64,000 nt of DNA from NCBI RefSeq assembly GCF_009915685.1, contig NZ_JAABLP010000007.1; one strand, 5' to 3'. Each line of letters opens with the position of its first letter. Position 1 is the stretch's first letter. The position numbers and the translations under genes are program-made. This DNA comes from Pannonibacter tanglangensis. GTDB lineage: Bacteria; Pseudomonadota; Alphaproteobacteria; Rhizobiales; Stappiaceae. Under the pieces are notes generated by a model, which was not told where the DNA came from, ran no database searches, and worked only from the letters and a program-made list of their open reading frames with translations. Positions 15,288 through 23,502 of the stretch are shown here, in pieces.

Positions 15288-15383
15288 ACGCCCCCTACGA
15301 AAAAACCATTACAGATCGTTCATGTTGGGGCGGGAACCGGCACCCGCCACGGCTGATGCGCCGCGGGTGCCGGCCGTCCGGCA

Positions 15384-17963
15384 TCAGAGGTTGCGCAGCA
15401 CCGGCGCCGGCTTCTTGCCCAGCACCCGCCAGGTGCCGATCAGGCCGAAACCGACGGTCAGCACGAGGGCGCCCAGCACGGCGCCGATCGCGGTGCCCGG
15501 CAGCAGCACGAAGCTGCCGCCCATCACGTTGGTGATGACGAACCAGGCTGCGGTTGCTCCGGCCATCAGCGCGAACAGCGCGGTCGCAAGGCCGAGCAGG
15601 GCATACTCCAGCGCATAGGCAAAGATCAGCCGGCCCCGCGTGGCGCCGAGCGTCTTCAGGATCACCGCGTCGTAGATCCGGCTGCGGTTGCCGGCCGCCA
15701 GGGCGCCCGCCAGCACGAGGACGCTGGCAATCAGGGTGATCGACGAGGCCGAGCGGATGGCGAGGGCCAGCTGCTCGACGATGGAATTGACTTGCGTCAG
15801 CGCGTCCTTGACCCGGATCGAGGTCACCGTCGGAAACGAGGTGGACACGGTCTTCAGCAGCGACAGTTCCCGCTCCGCGCCGACATCCGGATCCCAGGTG
15901 ACGGTCATCAGGTGGGCATGCGGGGCACCGGCGAAGGTGTTGGGCGAGAACACCATCACGAAGTTGATCGCGAGGCTTTCCCATTCCACCGTGCGCGTGT
16001 TCGCCAGGCGCGCCGTGATCTCGCGCCCCAGCACGTTGACGCTGACGGTGTCGCCGATCTTCAGTCCGAGGCCGGTGGCCAGCTCCTCGTCGAAGGAAAC
16101 CAGCGGTTCGCCGCTGTAGCCCTCGCCCCACCAGCTGCCCTGCACCAGTTTCGAGTTGGCGGGCATCTTGCTGTCATAGGTGATGCCCCGGTCGCCCCGC
16201 AGCACCCAGGCGGCATCTGACGACACCTTCACCTGGTCGGAGGGGACCCCGTTCACCTTGGTCAGCCGGCCGCGCAGCATCGGCACGCTCTGGATCGTCG
16301 CGTCGCCGGCCTCCTGCTTCAGCAGCACCTCGAAGGCATCGCGCTCGGCGCTCTGGATGTCGATAAAGAAGAAGCTCGGGGCCTTCTGCGCGATGGTGGA
16401 CGTCAGTTCGCGCCGCAGGTTGCCGTCGATGAGCGCTAGCGCCACCAGCAGGGTCAGCCCGAGGCCGAGCGACAGCACCACCGAGGGGGTGAGGGCTCCC
16501 GGCCGATGGATGTTGGCAATGGCAAGTCTGAGCGCGGTGGAGCGCACCACCGGGGCGCGACGGGCGAGCGCCATGATCGCCCGGGCAACCCCGATCAGCA
16601 GCAGGAAGGACCCGGCGGCGGCGCCGACATAGATCAGCGCGATGCGCTTGTCCTGCGCGAGGAAGATTGCGATTGCGGCCAGGCTTGCGGCTGCAACGGC
16701 CGTGGCGACCAGATAGCGCTTGCGTGGCGCGCTGCGGCGCGCGTCCACCTGGTCACGGAAGAGGGCCGTGGGGGGAATGTCATGCGCCCGGCCGAGCGGC
16801 CAGAGGGCGAAGGCGAGGGCGGTGAGCAGCCCGTAGAGCAGGCCGAGGCCCAGCTCGAACGGATAGATCGACAGTGCCAGCTGGATCGGCAGCACGCCGG
16901 CCAGCGCTGCACCAGCGACAAAGGGCAAGGCCGCTCCGATCACCAGACCGATGCCGATGCCGATGGCCGCAATCAGCATGACCTGGATGAGATAGATCGA
17001 GAATACCAGGTTGCCGGTGGCGCCCAGGCACTTGAAGCTGGCAATCACTTCCCGCTTCGTCTCCAGGAAGGAGCGCACCGCGTTGGCAACGCCGACGCCG
17101 CCCACGACCAGCGCCGTCAGGCCGACGAGGGACAGGAACTGCGAGAAGCGGCTGATGTTGCGCTGCAGGCCAGGGGCCGAGTTGGCGCGCGACTGCACCC
17201 GCCAGCCGGCATCCGGGAATTTCTCCCGCGCCTCGTCCATGCGGGCCCGCGTGTCTTCGTCCGACGTCCCCTCGGGCAGGCGGACGCGGTAGGACCAGTT
17301 GACAAGGCTGCCCGGCTGCACCAGCCCGGTGGCCGGCAGGGCGGTGTCGGACAGCATCAGCCGCGGGCCGAACTCGATGCCTTCCGACAGCTTGTCCGGT
17401 TCGCTGGCGATGATGCCGGTGATGCGCACCGTGGCGCGGCCGAGGGCAACCGTGTCGCCCACCGCAAGGCCGAGGCGGCCGAGCAGCGAGGCATCCGCGA
17501 CCGCTCCGGCAATCCCGTCCGGACCGGTCGCCAGCTTGGCGGCCAGGTCGCCGCCCCCTTCGATGGCAAAGCTGCCGTAAAGCGGGTAGGCGCCGTCCAC
17601 GGCCTTCAGCTCAACGAGGGCCTGATCGCTGCCGTCCGGCTTGCGCGCCATGGCGCGCAGGGTGGCGACCCGCGAGGTCTCGCCGAGGCTGTCGATATGG
17701 GCGCGTTCGGCGGTGTCGGCTTCCCGGTGCACCAGACGGAACGACAGGTCACCGCCGAGGATGGTCTGGCCTTCGCTGGCGATGCCTTCCGTCATGGAGC
17801 GGGACACGGACGTGACGCCGGAGATGGCGGCCACGCCGAGCGCGATGCAGGCGATGAAGATGTAGAAGCCGCGCAGGCCGCCCCGCAGTTCGCGCAGGGC
17901 AAAGCGGAGGGCCAGGCGCCAGGTTCCCGCCTGTTCGGCCGACGGGGGAACGAAGGCGGTCAT
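15384..17963 (-). CDS. ABC transporter permease, FtsX-like (YbbP type)
   Basis: An 859-residue permease with one N-terminal membrane helix (GFYIFIACIALGVAAISGV, about residues 32-50), a large periplasmic domain, a central set of helices and a final FtsX block of three helices (EYALLGLATALFALMAG, GAVLGALVLTVGFGLIG). This layout with two FtsX domains matches YbbP/LolE-related exporters, usually with YbbA and the esterase TesA. The start ATG overlaps the ATPase stop by four bases. The last residues (GKKPAPVLRNL) are the usual end. Substrate is unknown; lipid or peptide export is possible. Confidence 0.9.
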   Translation of the reverse strand: MTAFVPPSAEQAGTWRLALRFALRELRGGLRGFYIFIACIALGVAAISGVTSVSRSMTEGIASEGQTILGGDLSFRLVHREADTAERAHIDSLGETSRVATLRAMARKPDGSDQALVELKAVDGAYPLYGSFAIEGGGDLAAKLATGPDGIAGAVADASLLGRLGLAVGDTVALGRATVRITGIIASEPDKLSEGIEFGPRLMLSDTALPATGLVQPGSLVNWSYRVRLPEGTSDEDTRARMDEAREKFPDAGWRVQSRANSAPGLQRNISRFSQFLSLVGLTALVVGGVGVANAVRSFLETKREVIASFKCLGATGNLVFSIYLIQVMLIAAIGIGIGLVIGAALPFVAGAALAGVLPIQLALSIYPFELGLGLLYGLLTALAFALWPLGRAHDIPPTALFRDQVDARRSAPRKRYLVATAVAAASLAAIAIFLAQDKRIALIYVGAAAGSFLLLIGVARAIMALARRAPVVRSTALRLAIANIHRPGALTPSVVLSLGLGLTLLVALALIDGNLRRELTSTIAQKAPSFFFIDIQSAERDAFEVLLKQEAGDATIQSVPMLRGRLTKVNGVPSDQVKVSSDAAWVLRGDRGITYDSKMPANSKLVQGSWWGEGYSGEPLVSFDEELATGLGLKIGDTVSVNVLGREITARLANTRTVEWESLAINFVMVFSPNTFAGAPHAHLMTVTWDPDVGAERELSLLKTVSTSFPTVTSIRVKDALTQVNSIVEQLALAIRSASSITLIASVLVLAGALAAGNRSRIYDAVILKTLGATRGRLIFAYALEYALLGLATALFALMAGATAAWFVITNVMGGSFVLLPGTAIGAVLGALVLTVGFGLIGTWRVLGKKPAPVLRNL

Positions 17964-18673
17964 GCCGGAAGCCTCGCCGGTTGCGGCGTGCCGGCGCGCT
18001 CGCTTTCGATCTCGCCGGAGCGCAGCCGCACCACCCGGTCGCAACGTTCGGCCAGGCCGGGATCATGCGTCACCAGCACCAGGGTGGCGTTGTGGCGGGC
18101 GCGGGCGGCAAACATCAGCTCGATGATCTGCTCGCCGGTGCTGCCGTCAAGGTTGCCGGTCGGCTCGTCGGCAATGAGGATTGCCGGTTCAACAACCAGC
18201 GCACGGGCCACTGCCACGCGCTGCTGCTCGCCCCCCGACATCTGGGCGGGGTAATGCGTGAGCCGGTGGCCAAGGCCCACGGCTTCGAGCTCGGCACGGG
18301 CCTTGGCGAAGGCGTCGCGGTCGCCCGCCAGCTCCAGCGGCACGGCCACGTTTTCCAGCGCGGTCATGTTCGGGACGAGATGGAACGACTGGAAGATGAT
18401 GCCGACGTTGCGCCCGCGGAAGCGGGCAAGCTGGTCCTCGGTCATCGGCGAGAGGTCGGAGCCTGCCACCTGCACCTGCCCCCGGTCGGCGCGCTCGAGG
18501 CCGGCCATCACCATCAGCAGGGTCGACTTGCCCGATCCGGACGGGCCCACCAGACCGACCGACGAGCCGGTGGCGATCTCCAGGTCGATGCCCTTGAGGA
18601 TATGGACCTTGCCGGCGCCGTCGCCGAGGGTCAGGTGGACATCCTTGAGGGAGATGGCTGGTCCAGATGTCAT
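17960..18673 (-). CDS. ABC transporter ATP-binding protein (YbbA/LolD type)
   Basis: A 237-residue ATPase: Walker A GPSGSGKST, Q-loop region NVGIIFQSFHLVP, signature MSGGEQQR and Walker B LIADEPTGNLD. The FQSFHLVPNMTALENV sequence is typical of the MacB/LolD subgroup that partners FtsX-type permeases. It overlaps the permease gene by four bases and diverges from the TesA-like esterase gene, a conserved arrangement (tesA-ybbA-ybbP). Confidence 0.93.
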   Translation of the reverse strand: MTSGPAISLKDVHLTLGDGAGKVHILKGIDLEIATGSSVGLVGPSGSGKSTLLMVMAGLERADRGQVQVAGSDLSPMTEDQLARFRGRNVGIIFQSFHLVPNMTALENVAVPLELAGDRDAFAKARAELEAVGLGHRLTHYPAQMSGGEQQRVAVARALVVEPAILIADEPTGNLDGSTGEQIIELMFAARARHNATLVLVTHDPGLAERCDRVVRLRSGEIESERAGTPQPARLPA

Positions 18674-18830
18674 GGTCGTCCCTATATAGACGGCAGCCGC
18701 GCCCGTGCGGGCCGATCGGTCTGCTCCTGTTCAGGCGGCTTTCGGGCGGGGTCAGGTGCGATGTCCGCTGGACCCGGCCGCGACGTTGCGCGAGAAAATG
18801 GGGCCAAACCACGGAGTGTTCCAGACCGTC

Positions 18831-19505
18831 ATGCGTTCGTTCTTGTATCTGATTGTGTCAATGGCAGCCCTGGCCCTGCCCGTCACCGCATTTGCCCAGT
18901 CCCCGGCCGCACCGTCGGCACCGGTGGCGAGCGGCGGCGAACCCGTCGAAATCGTTGTCCTTGGCGACAGTCTGTCGGCCGGATACCAGCTTCCGGCGGC
19001 AGAGGCCTTTCCCGTGCAGCTCGAGCGCGCCCTGAAGGAAAAGGGGCATAACATTTCCGTGATCAACGCGGGCGTGTCCGGGGACACGTCCAGCGGCGGT
19101 CTTGCACGGCTCGACTGGTCGGTGCCGCCGACGGCCGATGCGGTCATCCTCGAGCTTGGGGCAAACGATGCCTTGCGCGGCATTGATCCGGCCGCCACCC
19201 GCGCCAATCTCGACGCGATCGTGGCGCGGCTGACGCAGCGCGGCGTCAAGGTTCTGGTGGCCGGCATGCTGGCACCGCGCAATCTCGGCGAGGACTATGC
19301 CCGCGCGTTCGATCCGATCTTCGCCGACATTGCCGCCGCCCATGGCGCGCTGCTCTATCCCTTCTTCCTCGAGGGCGTTGCGATGAAGCCGGAGCTGAAC
19401 CTGCCCGACGGCATGCATCCGACCGGCGAGGGGGTTTCCGTCATCGTTCGCGGTGTGCTACCGCTGGCGGAAGAGCTGATCGGCCGAGTCCGCCAGGGGT
19501 CGTAG
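18831..19505 (+). CDS. TesA-like arylesterase / lysophospholipase, SGNH hydrolase, secreted
   Basis: A 224-residue protein with a signal peptide (MRSFLYLIVSMAALALPV..AFAQ) and all SGNH blocks: block I VVLGDSLSAGYQ with the nucleophilic Ser, block II and III in LELGANDALRG, and block V DGMHPTGEG with Asp and His. The family hydrolyses acyl and aryl esters and thioesters in the periplasm. The start is placed at 18831 to give a clean signal peptide; ATG at 18798 in frame is an alternative. It diverges from the ABC exporter genes. Confidence 0.9.
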   Translation: MRSFLYLIVSMAALALPVTAFAQSPAAPSAPVASGGEPVEIVVLGDSLSAGYQLPAAEAFPVQLERALKEKGHNISVINAGVSGDTSSGGLARLDWSVPPTADAVILELGANDALRGIDPAATRANLDAIVARLTQRGVKVLVAGMLAPRNLGEDYARAFDPIFADIAAAHGALLYPFFLEGVAMKPELNLPDGMHPTGEGVSVIVRGVLPLAEELIGRVRQGS

Positions 19506-19594
19506 GCTCTCCTCCCTTCGCGCCGGTTTCCCGCGTCCGGCCTGTTGCCCCAGCCTGTTGCCCCCGCCTCAGAGCTCAAGACCAGGACCTATCG

Positions 19595-20647
19595 ATGGAA
19601 CTTCGCCGTCTCGGCCGCACCGACCTTGCGGTCAGCCACATCTGCCTTGGAACCATGACGTTCGGGGAGCAGAACACCGAAGCCGAGGGCCATGCCCAGC
19701 TTGACCGAGCCTTTGCCGCTGGCGTCAATTTCCTCGACGCCGCCGAGCTTTACCCGATCCCGCCGCGCCCGGAAACGCAGGGGCGCACCGAGCGGATCAT
19801 CGGCACCTGGCTCAAGGCACGGGGCTTGCGTGACAAGGTGGTCGTGGCAACCAAGGTCGTCGGCCGCTCGGACATGACCCATTTCCGCAAGGACGGCTCG
19901 CCGGGCCGTCTGACGGCCCGCCAGATCAACGAGGCGGTCGACCGCAGCCTTGCCAACCTGCAGACCGACTGCATCGACCTCTACCAGGTGCACTGGCCGG
20001 AGCGGAACGTCTCCGGCTTCGGCTCCAATCCCACCCGCTGGGCCGATCCGGAGATCCTGTCCGACGAGACGCCGATCGAGGAAACGCTCGAGGCACTCAC
20101 GGCCCTCGTGAAGGCCGGCAAGGTGCGGCATGTCGGCCTGTCCAATGAAAGCCCCTGGGGCACGATGACCTATCTGAAGGCGGCGGAGCTGAAGGGCCTG
20201 TCGCGTGTCGTCTCGATCCAGAATGCGTATAATCTCGTCAACCGGACCTTCGAGGCCGGGCTGGCCGAAGTGGCCCTCCGCGAGAGTGTCGGTCTCCTTG
20301 CCTATTCCGCCCTGGGGCAGGGGTATCTCACCGGCAAGTATCGCGACGGGGCAATGCCGGCCGGCTCGCGCAAGGCGCTGTTCAACCGGTTGCAGCGTTA
20401 CGAGAAGCCGGGTGCCGAAGCGGCCATCAACGCCTATGTCGACCTGGCCCGCGAGGCCGGGCTCGATCCGTCGCAGATGGCGATTGCCTTTGCCCTGTCG
20501 CGCAGTTTCGTGACCAGCGTGATCATCGGCGCCACCAGCCTGGCGCAGCTGGACACCGCGCTGGGGGCGGCGGACCTGACCCTGCCGGCCGACGTGCTGG
20601 AGCGGATCGACGCGCTGCACCAGCTGCACGGCAATCCCTGCCCCTGA
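19595..20647 (+). CDS. Aldo/keto reductase (Tas type)
   Basis: A 350-residue TIM-barrel oxidoreductase. The start MELRRLGRTDLAVSHICLGT and the GVNFLDAAELYPIPPRPETQ segment with the catalytic Asp-Tyr match the NADPH-dependent Tas subgroup, and the NADPH-binding end FVTSVIIGATSLAQLDTAL is present. The catalytic Lys is in VVVATKVVG and the His in LYQVHWPE. Physiological substrate is not inferable. The gene is followed at once by a degenerate 7/14-nt repeat. Confidence 0.92.
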   Translation: MELRRLGRTDLAVSHICLGTMTFGEQNTEAEGHAQLDRAFAAGVNFLDAAELYPIPPRPETQGRTERIIGTWLKARGLRDKVVVATKVVGRSDMTHFRKDGSPGRLTARQINEAVDRSLANLQTDCIDLYQVHWPERNVSGFGSNPTRWADPEILSDETPIEETLEALTALVKAGKVRHVGLSNESPWGTMTYLKAAELKGLSRVVSIQNAYNLVNRTFEAGLAEVALRESVGLLAYSALGQGYLTGKYRDGAMPAGSRKALFNRLQRYEKPGAEAAINAYVDLAREAGLDPSQMAIAFALSRSFVTSVIIGATSLAQLDTALGAADLTLPADVLERIDALHQLHGNPCP

Positions 20648-20722
20648 CATCTGGCGTCTGGCCCCTGGCGTCTGGCCCCTGGCACCTGACCCCTGACCCC
20701 TGACCCCTGCCGCCTGGCGCCT
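20645..20722 (+). repeat. Degenerate 7/14-nt tandem repeat at the aldo/keto reductase stop
   Basis: Units of CTGGCGTCTGGCCC and then CTGACCC follow the TGA at 20645. The 7-nt spacing puts further TGA codons at 20687, 20694 and 20701, that is in all three frames. No similar sequence serves another gene here. Confidence 0.7.
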
Positions 20723-20753
20723 GCGGCTCCGGTCGCGATGCCCGCGATGGCAG

Positions 20754-20779
20754 CCGGCCTGTGGAACAAGACAGGCCGG
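20754..20779 (+). terminator. Possible terminator hairpin after the aldo/keto reductase gene
   Basis: CCGGCCTGT pairs with ACAGGCCGG around an eight-base loop and is followed by TTGT. It lies about 105 bp past the stop, beyond the tandem repeat. The T-run is weak. Confidence 0.45.
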
Positions 20780-20927
20780 TTGTCCGAATCACGCTTGGCC
20801 CGCGCGGCGGCTGCCGCGGTCGGGTCGGTTAGATCCTCTTGTTTTTCAGGGGTTTGAGATTTTTCTTGCGCAGTGCGGCAAACTGCCCCCTCAATGATCG
20901 TGTCAGCGACAGCGGAGGATCTGCCCG

Positions 20928-21464
20928 ATGCCGCGCTTGTTTACGGGTCTTGAAATACCCGCCCAGACAGGCATGTACCTGTCCATGCTCCGCGGTGGCC
21001 TCAAGGGCAGCCGCTGGATTGACCCCGAAAACTACCACATCACGCTCCGCTTCATCGGCGACATCGACGACCGCACGGCCGACGAGGTGGCGGACGCGCT
21101 GTCACGCGTGCGACGCGAGCCGGTGGAGATCCGGCTGAGCGGTCTGGGCTCCTTCGGCAACGGCAAGCCGCATGCGGTCTGGGCGCGCGTCCAGCCGACG
21201 CCGCAGCTGGCCGAGCTCCAGGGCGAGCAGGAGCGCATCCTGCAGCGGCTGGGATTGCCGGCGGAGCGGCGCAAGTACACGCCGCATGTCACCATCGCGC
21301 GCTGCAAGACGGCGAGCAACGAGGAGGTGGCGCGCTGGCTGATGGAACGGGGCGACTTCCAGGCCCCGCCCTTCCTGGCCGGCCGCTTCGTGCTCTATTC
21401 GTCCCGTGCCAGCATCGGCGGCGGCCCGTATCTGGTCGAGGAAGCCTTCCCGCTCGCGGCCTGA
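20928..21464 (+). CDS. thpR: RNA 2',3'-cyclic phosphodiesterase (ThpR)
   Basis: A 178-residue 2H phosphoesterase beginning MPRLFTGLEIP. The two catalytic tetrapeptides are HITL (in YHITLRFIGDI) and HVTI (in YTPHVTIARCK). The family opens 2',3'-cyclic phosphate RNA ends and was first described as a 2'-5' RNA ligase. Length is standard. It stands as a single gene or leads the following small membrane protein, from which it is separated by a 15-nt minisatellite. Confidence 0.93.
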   Translation: MPRLFTGLEIPAQTGMYLSMLRGGLKGSRWIDPENYHITLRFIGDIDDRTADEVADALSRVRREPVEIRLSGLGSFGNGKPHAVWARVQPTPQLAELQGEQERILQRLGLPAERRKYTPHVTIARCKTASNEEVARWLMERGDFQAPPFLAGRFVLYSSRASIGGGPYLVEEAFPLAA

Positions 21465-21591
21465 CCGGCTATCAAGGGGGCGCAGCCGGTCCGGTTCGCC
21501 CGGGCCGATGCCGCCCTGATCCGGCAGGACGCGTTGCGACCGCCCGGGATGCGGCAAGGCTGGGTCTGGCTGGTCGGCGTTTGGCCGGCAG

Positions 21592-21681
21592 AAGCTGGGC
21601 CGGCGAAAACTGGGCCGGCGAAAACTGGGCTGGCGAAAAACCGGGCTGGCGAAAACCGGGCAGCCGAAAACTGGGCAGGCG
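21592..21681 (+). repeat. 15-nt minisatellite upstream of a small membrane protein gene
   Basis: Six near-identical units of the type AAAACTGGGCCGGCG (third to sixth degenerate, one 16 nt long) end 13 bp before the ATG at 21695. Being a multiple of three, the repeat stays open in the downstream frame, which would add repeated Trp-Ala-Gly-Glu if translated. It is judged non-coding because the ATG at 21695 has its own spacing and the membrane protein needs no such leader. Confidence 0.8.
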
Positions 21682-21694
21682 AGGGCGTGACAGG

Positions 21695-22147
21695 ATGGTC
21701 AGCGGTGCAGGGCTCGTGCTTCAGGCGGTGCGGATCGTCCTCGGCTTCATTCTGGGGCTGACGGGCGCAGGCGTGTTCCTTGCCTGGGGCTTTTTCCAGG
21801 GCCTGTCCGACACGTCGGAGCCGGGTCTTGCCGGAGCGGTGGTGGCCACGGGGCTTGTCTCGGCCGCGCTGATCGGGGCGCTGGCCTTCGTTCCCGCCGC
21901 CCTTGCCATTGTGCTGGCGGAAGCCTTCCGCTGGCGCAGCTTTCTCTATCATGTTGCCGTCGGGGGGCTGATCGCGCTGGCCCTGTGGGGGATCGGCGAC
22001 ATCGGGCCGATCCCGGATGATGCCGCCGGCGGCTCCAGCCTGCGGCCAGGCACGACGGTGGCGCTGGCTGCGGGCTTCGTCGCCGGGGCGATCTACTGGC
22101 TGGTGGCGGGCCGCTCCTCGGGCACCTGGCGCCGCGCCGAGGGCTGA
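21695..22147 (+). CDS. Small polytopic membrane protein, hypothetical
   Basis: A 150-residue protein with four hydrophobic segments, at about residues 9-28 (VRIVLGFILGLTGAGVFLAW), 42-66, 77-92 and 117-136. No family is recognised with certainty. A loop GIGDIGPIPDDAAGG separates the last two segments. The start at 21695 follows GAGGGCGTGACAGG; the frame remains open upstream through a 15-nt minisatellite to 21581, which is not thought to be translated. It converges on the DUF1232 gene. Confidence 0.65.
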   Translation: MVSGAGLVLQAVRIVLGFILGLTGAGVFLAWGFFQGLSDTSEPGLAGAVVATGLVSAALIGALAFVPAALAIVLAEAFRWRSFLYHVAVGGLIALALWGIGDIGPIPDDAAGGSSLRPGTTVALAAGFVAGAIYWLVAGRSSGTWRRAEG

Positions 22148-22166
22148 TCCGGCCCGCCGCAACGCC

Positions 22167-22556
22167 TTACAGCTGGTCCTTGTCCTGCAGGGCAGCGCGC
22201 GCTGCCTCCTTGTGCTCCGGCCGCATGTGGGTGCGGATCATGGCGAGCGCGGCCATCAGCACGGTCGCATCGTCACCGAAGCCGATGCCGATCAGGAAGT
22301 CGGGCATCATGTCGACCGGCAGCACGAAATAGGCCAGCGCCGCCAGCGTCGTCGCCCGCACCTTGGTCGGCGTGGCCGGATCCATGGCGCAGTAATAGCC
22401 GGCGATCACGTCCTCGAGGAACGGAACCTGGCGGGCCGCCTTGCGGGCCGTGGCCAGCAGCCGCTGACGCAGGCTCCTGATCTTCTGCTCGTCGGAGCCA
22501 AGCTCCGGTCCAAGGATCTCGGGATCGAAGCCGAGGTCGTCTACACGTGCGCGCAT
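22167..22556 (-). CDS. YkvA family protein (DUF1232)
   Basis: A 129-residue protein with the DUF1232 core LAALAYFVLPVDMMPDFL and IGFGDDATVLMAALAMI, which contains the P-x-D-x-x-P-D motif of the family. It resembles YkvA, a small membrane-associated protein of unknown function. The ATG at 22556 follows CAGGAGACACCGG. A longer version from 22601 lacks support. Confidence 0.85.
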   Translation of the reverse strand: MRARVDDLGFDPEILGPELGSDEQKIRSLRQRLLATARKAARQVPFLEDVIAGYYCAMDPATPTKVRATTLAALAYFVLPVDMMPDFLIGIGFGDDATVLMAALAMIRTHMRPEHKEAARAALQDKDQL

Positions 22557-22654
22557 CCGGTGTCTCCTGTCGGGCGCCGTCGGGCAGACCCGCTGCCGCA
22601 CCCGCCCCCATCATGATGACCATATGGGAAGTTCCCGTGACGGCTGCAACAGGG

Positions 22655-23233
22655 TCAAGCCCGGGCGCCGAGGCGGCGAGCGGTCTCGAGCCATCGCTGG
22701 CGCCGTTCGGGCGTCGATCCGCGCACGGGAGCGAAGGTCTTGAAGCGCACCGGCCGGAAGCCGCAGAAGCCCAGGATCTGGCTCTTCATGGCCCGGTAGC
22801 CACCGGCCCGCAGCACCAGATAGAGCCACCAGACCGGCGTGTCCGCCGTCACCAGCACCTCGGCGCTGCGGCCTTTCAGAAGCTTGGCCGGGAACGGGCT
22901 GCCGGCCTCGTACCGGAAGGCAAAGCCCGGCAGCAGCGTCCGGTCGAACAGGCCCTTGAGCCGTGCCGGCATCAGCCCCCACCACAGCGGATGTGCGATG
23001 ACGAGATGGTCGCACCAGGCCACGGCCTCCTGAAACGCCAGCAGATCCGGTTCGAGCGGCTGCTGTCCGACGTATCCGGCTGTGAAGTCGGGATTGAACT
23101 GCATGCGGGCGAGCGAGAAGGAACGGGTCTCGTGATCCTTGCTGCGGGCCCCCTCGGCATAGGCTTCTGCCAGGGCCTCGGTCAGGCTGGCCTCGGCCGG
23201 ATGACCGCTGAGGACGAGGATACGTCTCGGCAT
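22655..23233 (-). CDS. NAD(P)H-dependent oxidoreductase, flavodoxin-2 fold
   Basis: A 192-residue flavoprotein of the NQO/KefF/MdaB group. The N-terminus RRILVLSGHPAEASLTEAL is the FMN phosphate-binding loop and HPLWWGLMPARLKGLFDR is the signature that contacts the flavin. The likely reaction is two-electron reduction of quinones or related electrophiles with NAD(P)H. It stands alone, transcribed away from the mcd gene's 3' end with a 269-bp spacer. Confidence 0.9.
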   Translation of the reverse strand: MPRRILVLSGHPAEASLTEALAEAYAEGARSKDHETRSFSLARMQFNPDFTAGYVGQQPLEPDLLAFQEAVAWCDHLVIAHPLWWGLMPARLKGLFDRTLLPGFAFRYEAGSPFPAKLLKGRSAEVLVTADTPVWWLYLVLRAGGYRAMKSQILGFCGFRPVRFKTFAPVRGSTPERRQRWLETARRLGARA

Positions 23234-23460
23234 GGTTGGGCCTCCTTGCGTGGCGCGCTGCGTCCCGTTGTGGGCCCGGAGCGGCTGGTCCGGGGTGTCC
23301 TGGCCCGTTCTACCACGGGAGTGTCCGCATCAACCTCTGCCAGAACGCCGACGAGGCGGGGCAGGCAGCCCGGATGCCCGGCCTGATCCGCCGGCCTCTC
23401 CGCGCTTGCTGCAAACGCGGCGGCCGCTGCCGGGAGGTCCGGGCAACGGCCGCAGGTGCG

Positions 23461-23475
23461 CCATGTCCGACATGG
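23461..23475. repeat. Short perfect palindrome downstream of mcd
   Basis: CCATGTC, C, GACATGG, 28 bp past the mcd stop and within a 269-bp spacer. It lacks a T-run. Operator or chance; purpose unknown. Confidence 0.35.
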
Positions 23476-23502
23476 TGCGGGGTGGGAGAGGTCCGGGGTC
23501 GG

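Noticed and set aside
15337..15373. GC-rich stem after the ABC permease gene as a terminator
   Set aside because: CCGGCACCCGC/GCGGGTGCCGG pairs well, but the loop is 15 bases and no T-run follows, so termination is doubtful.
16506..18254. Long plus-strand frame opposite the ABC permease and ATPase genes
   Set aside because: Gly/Arg/Gln-rich shadow without domain similarity; the minus-strand genes are clear.
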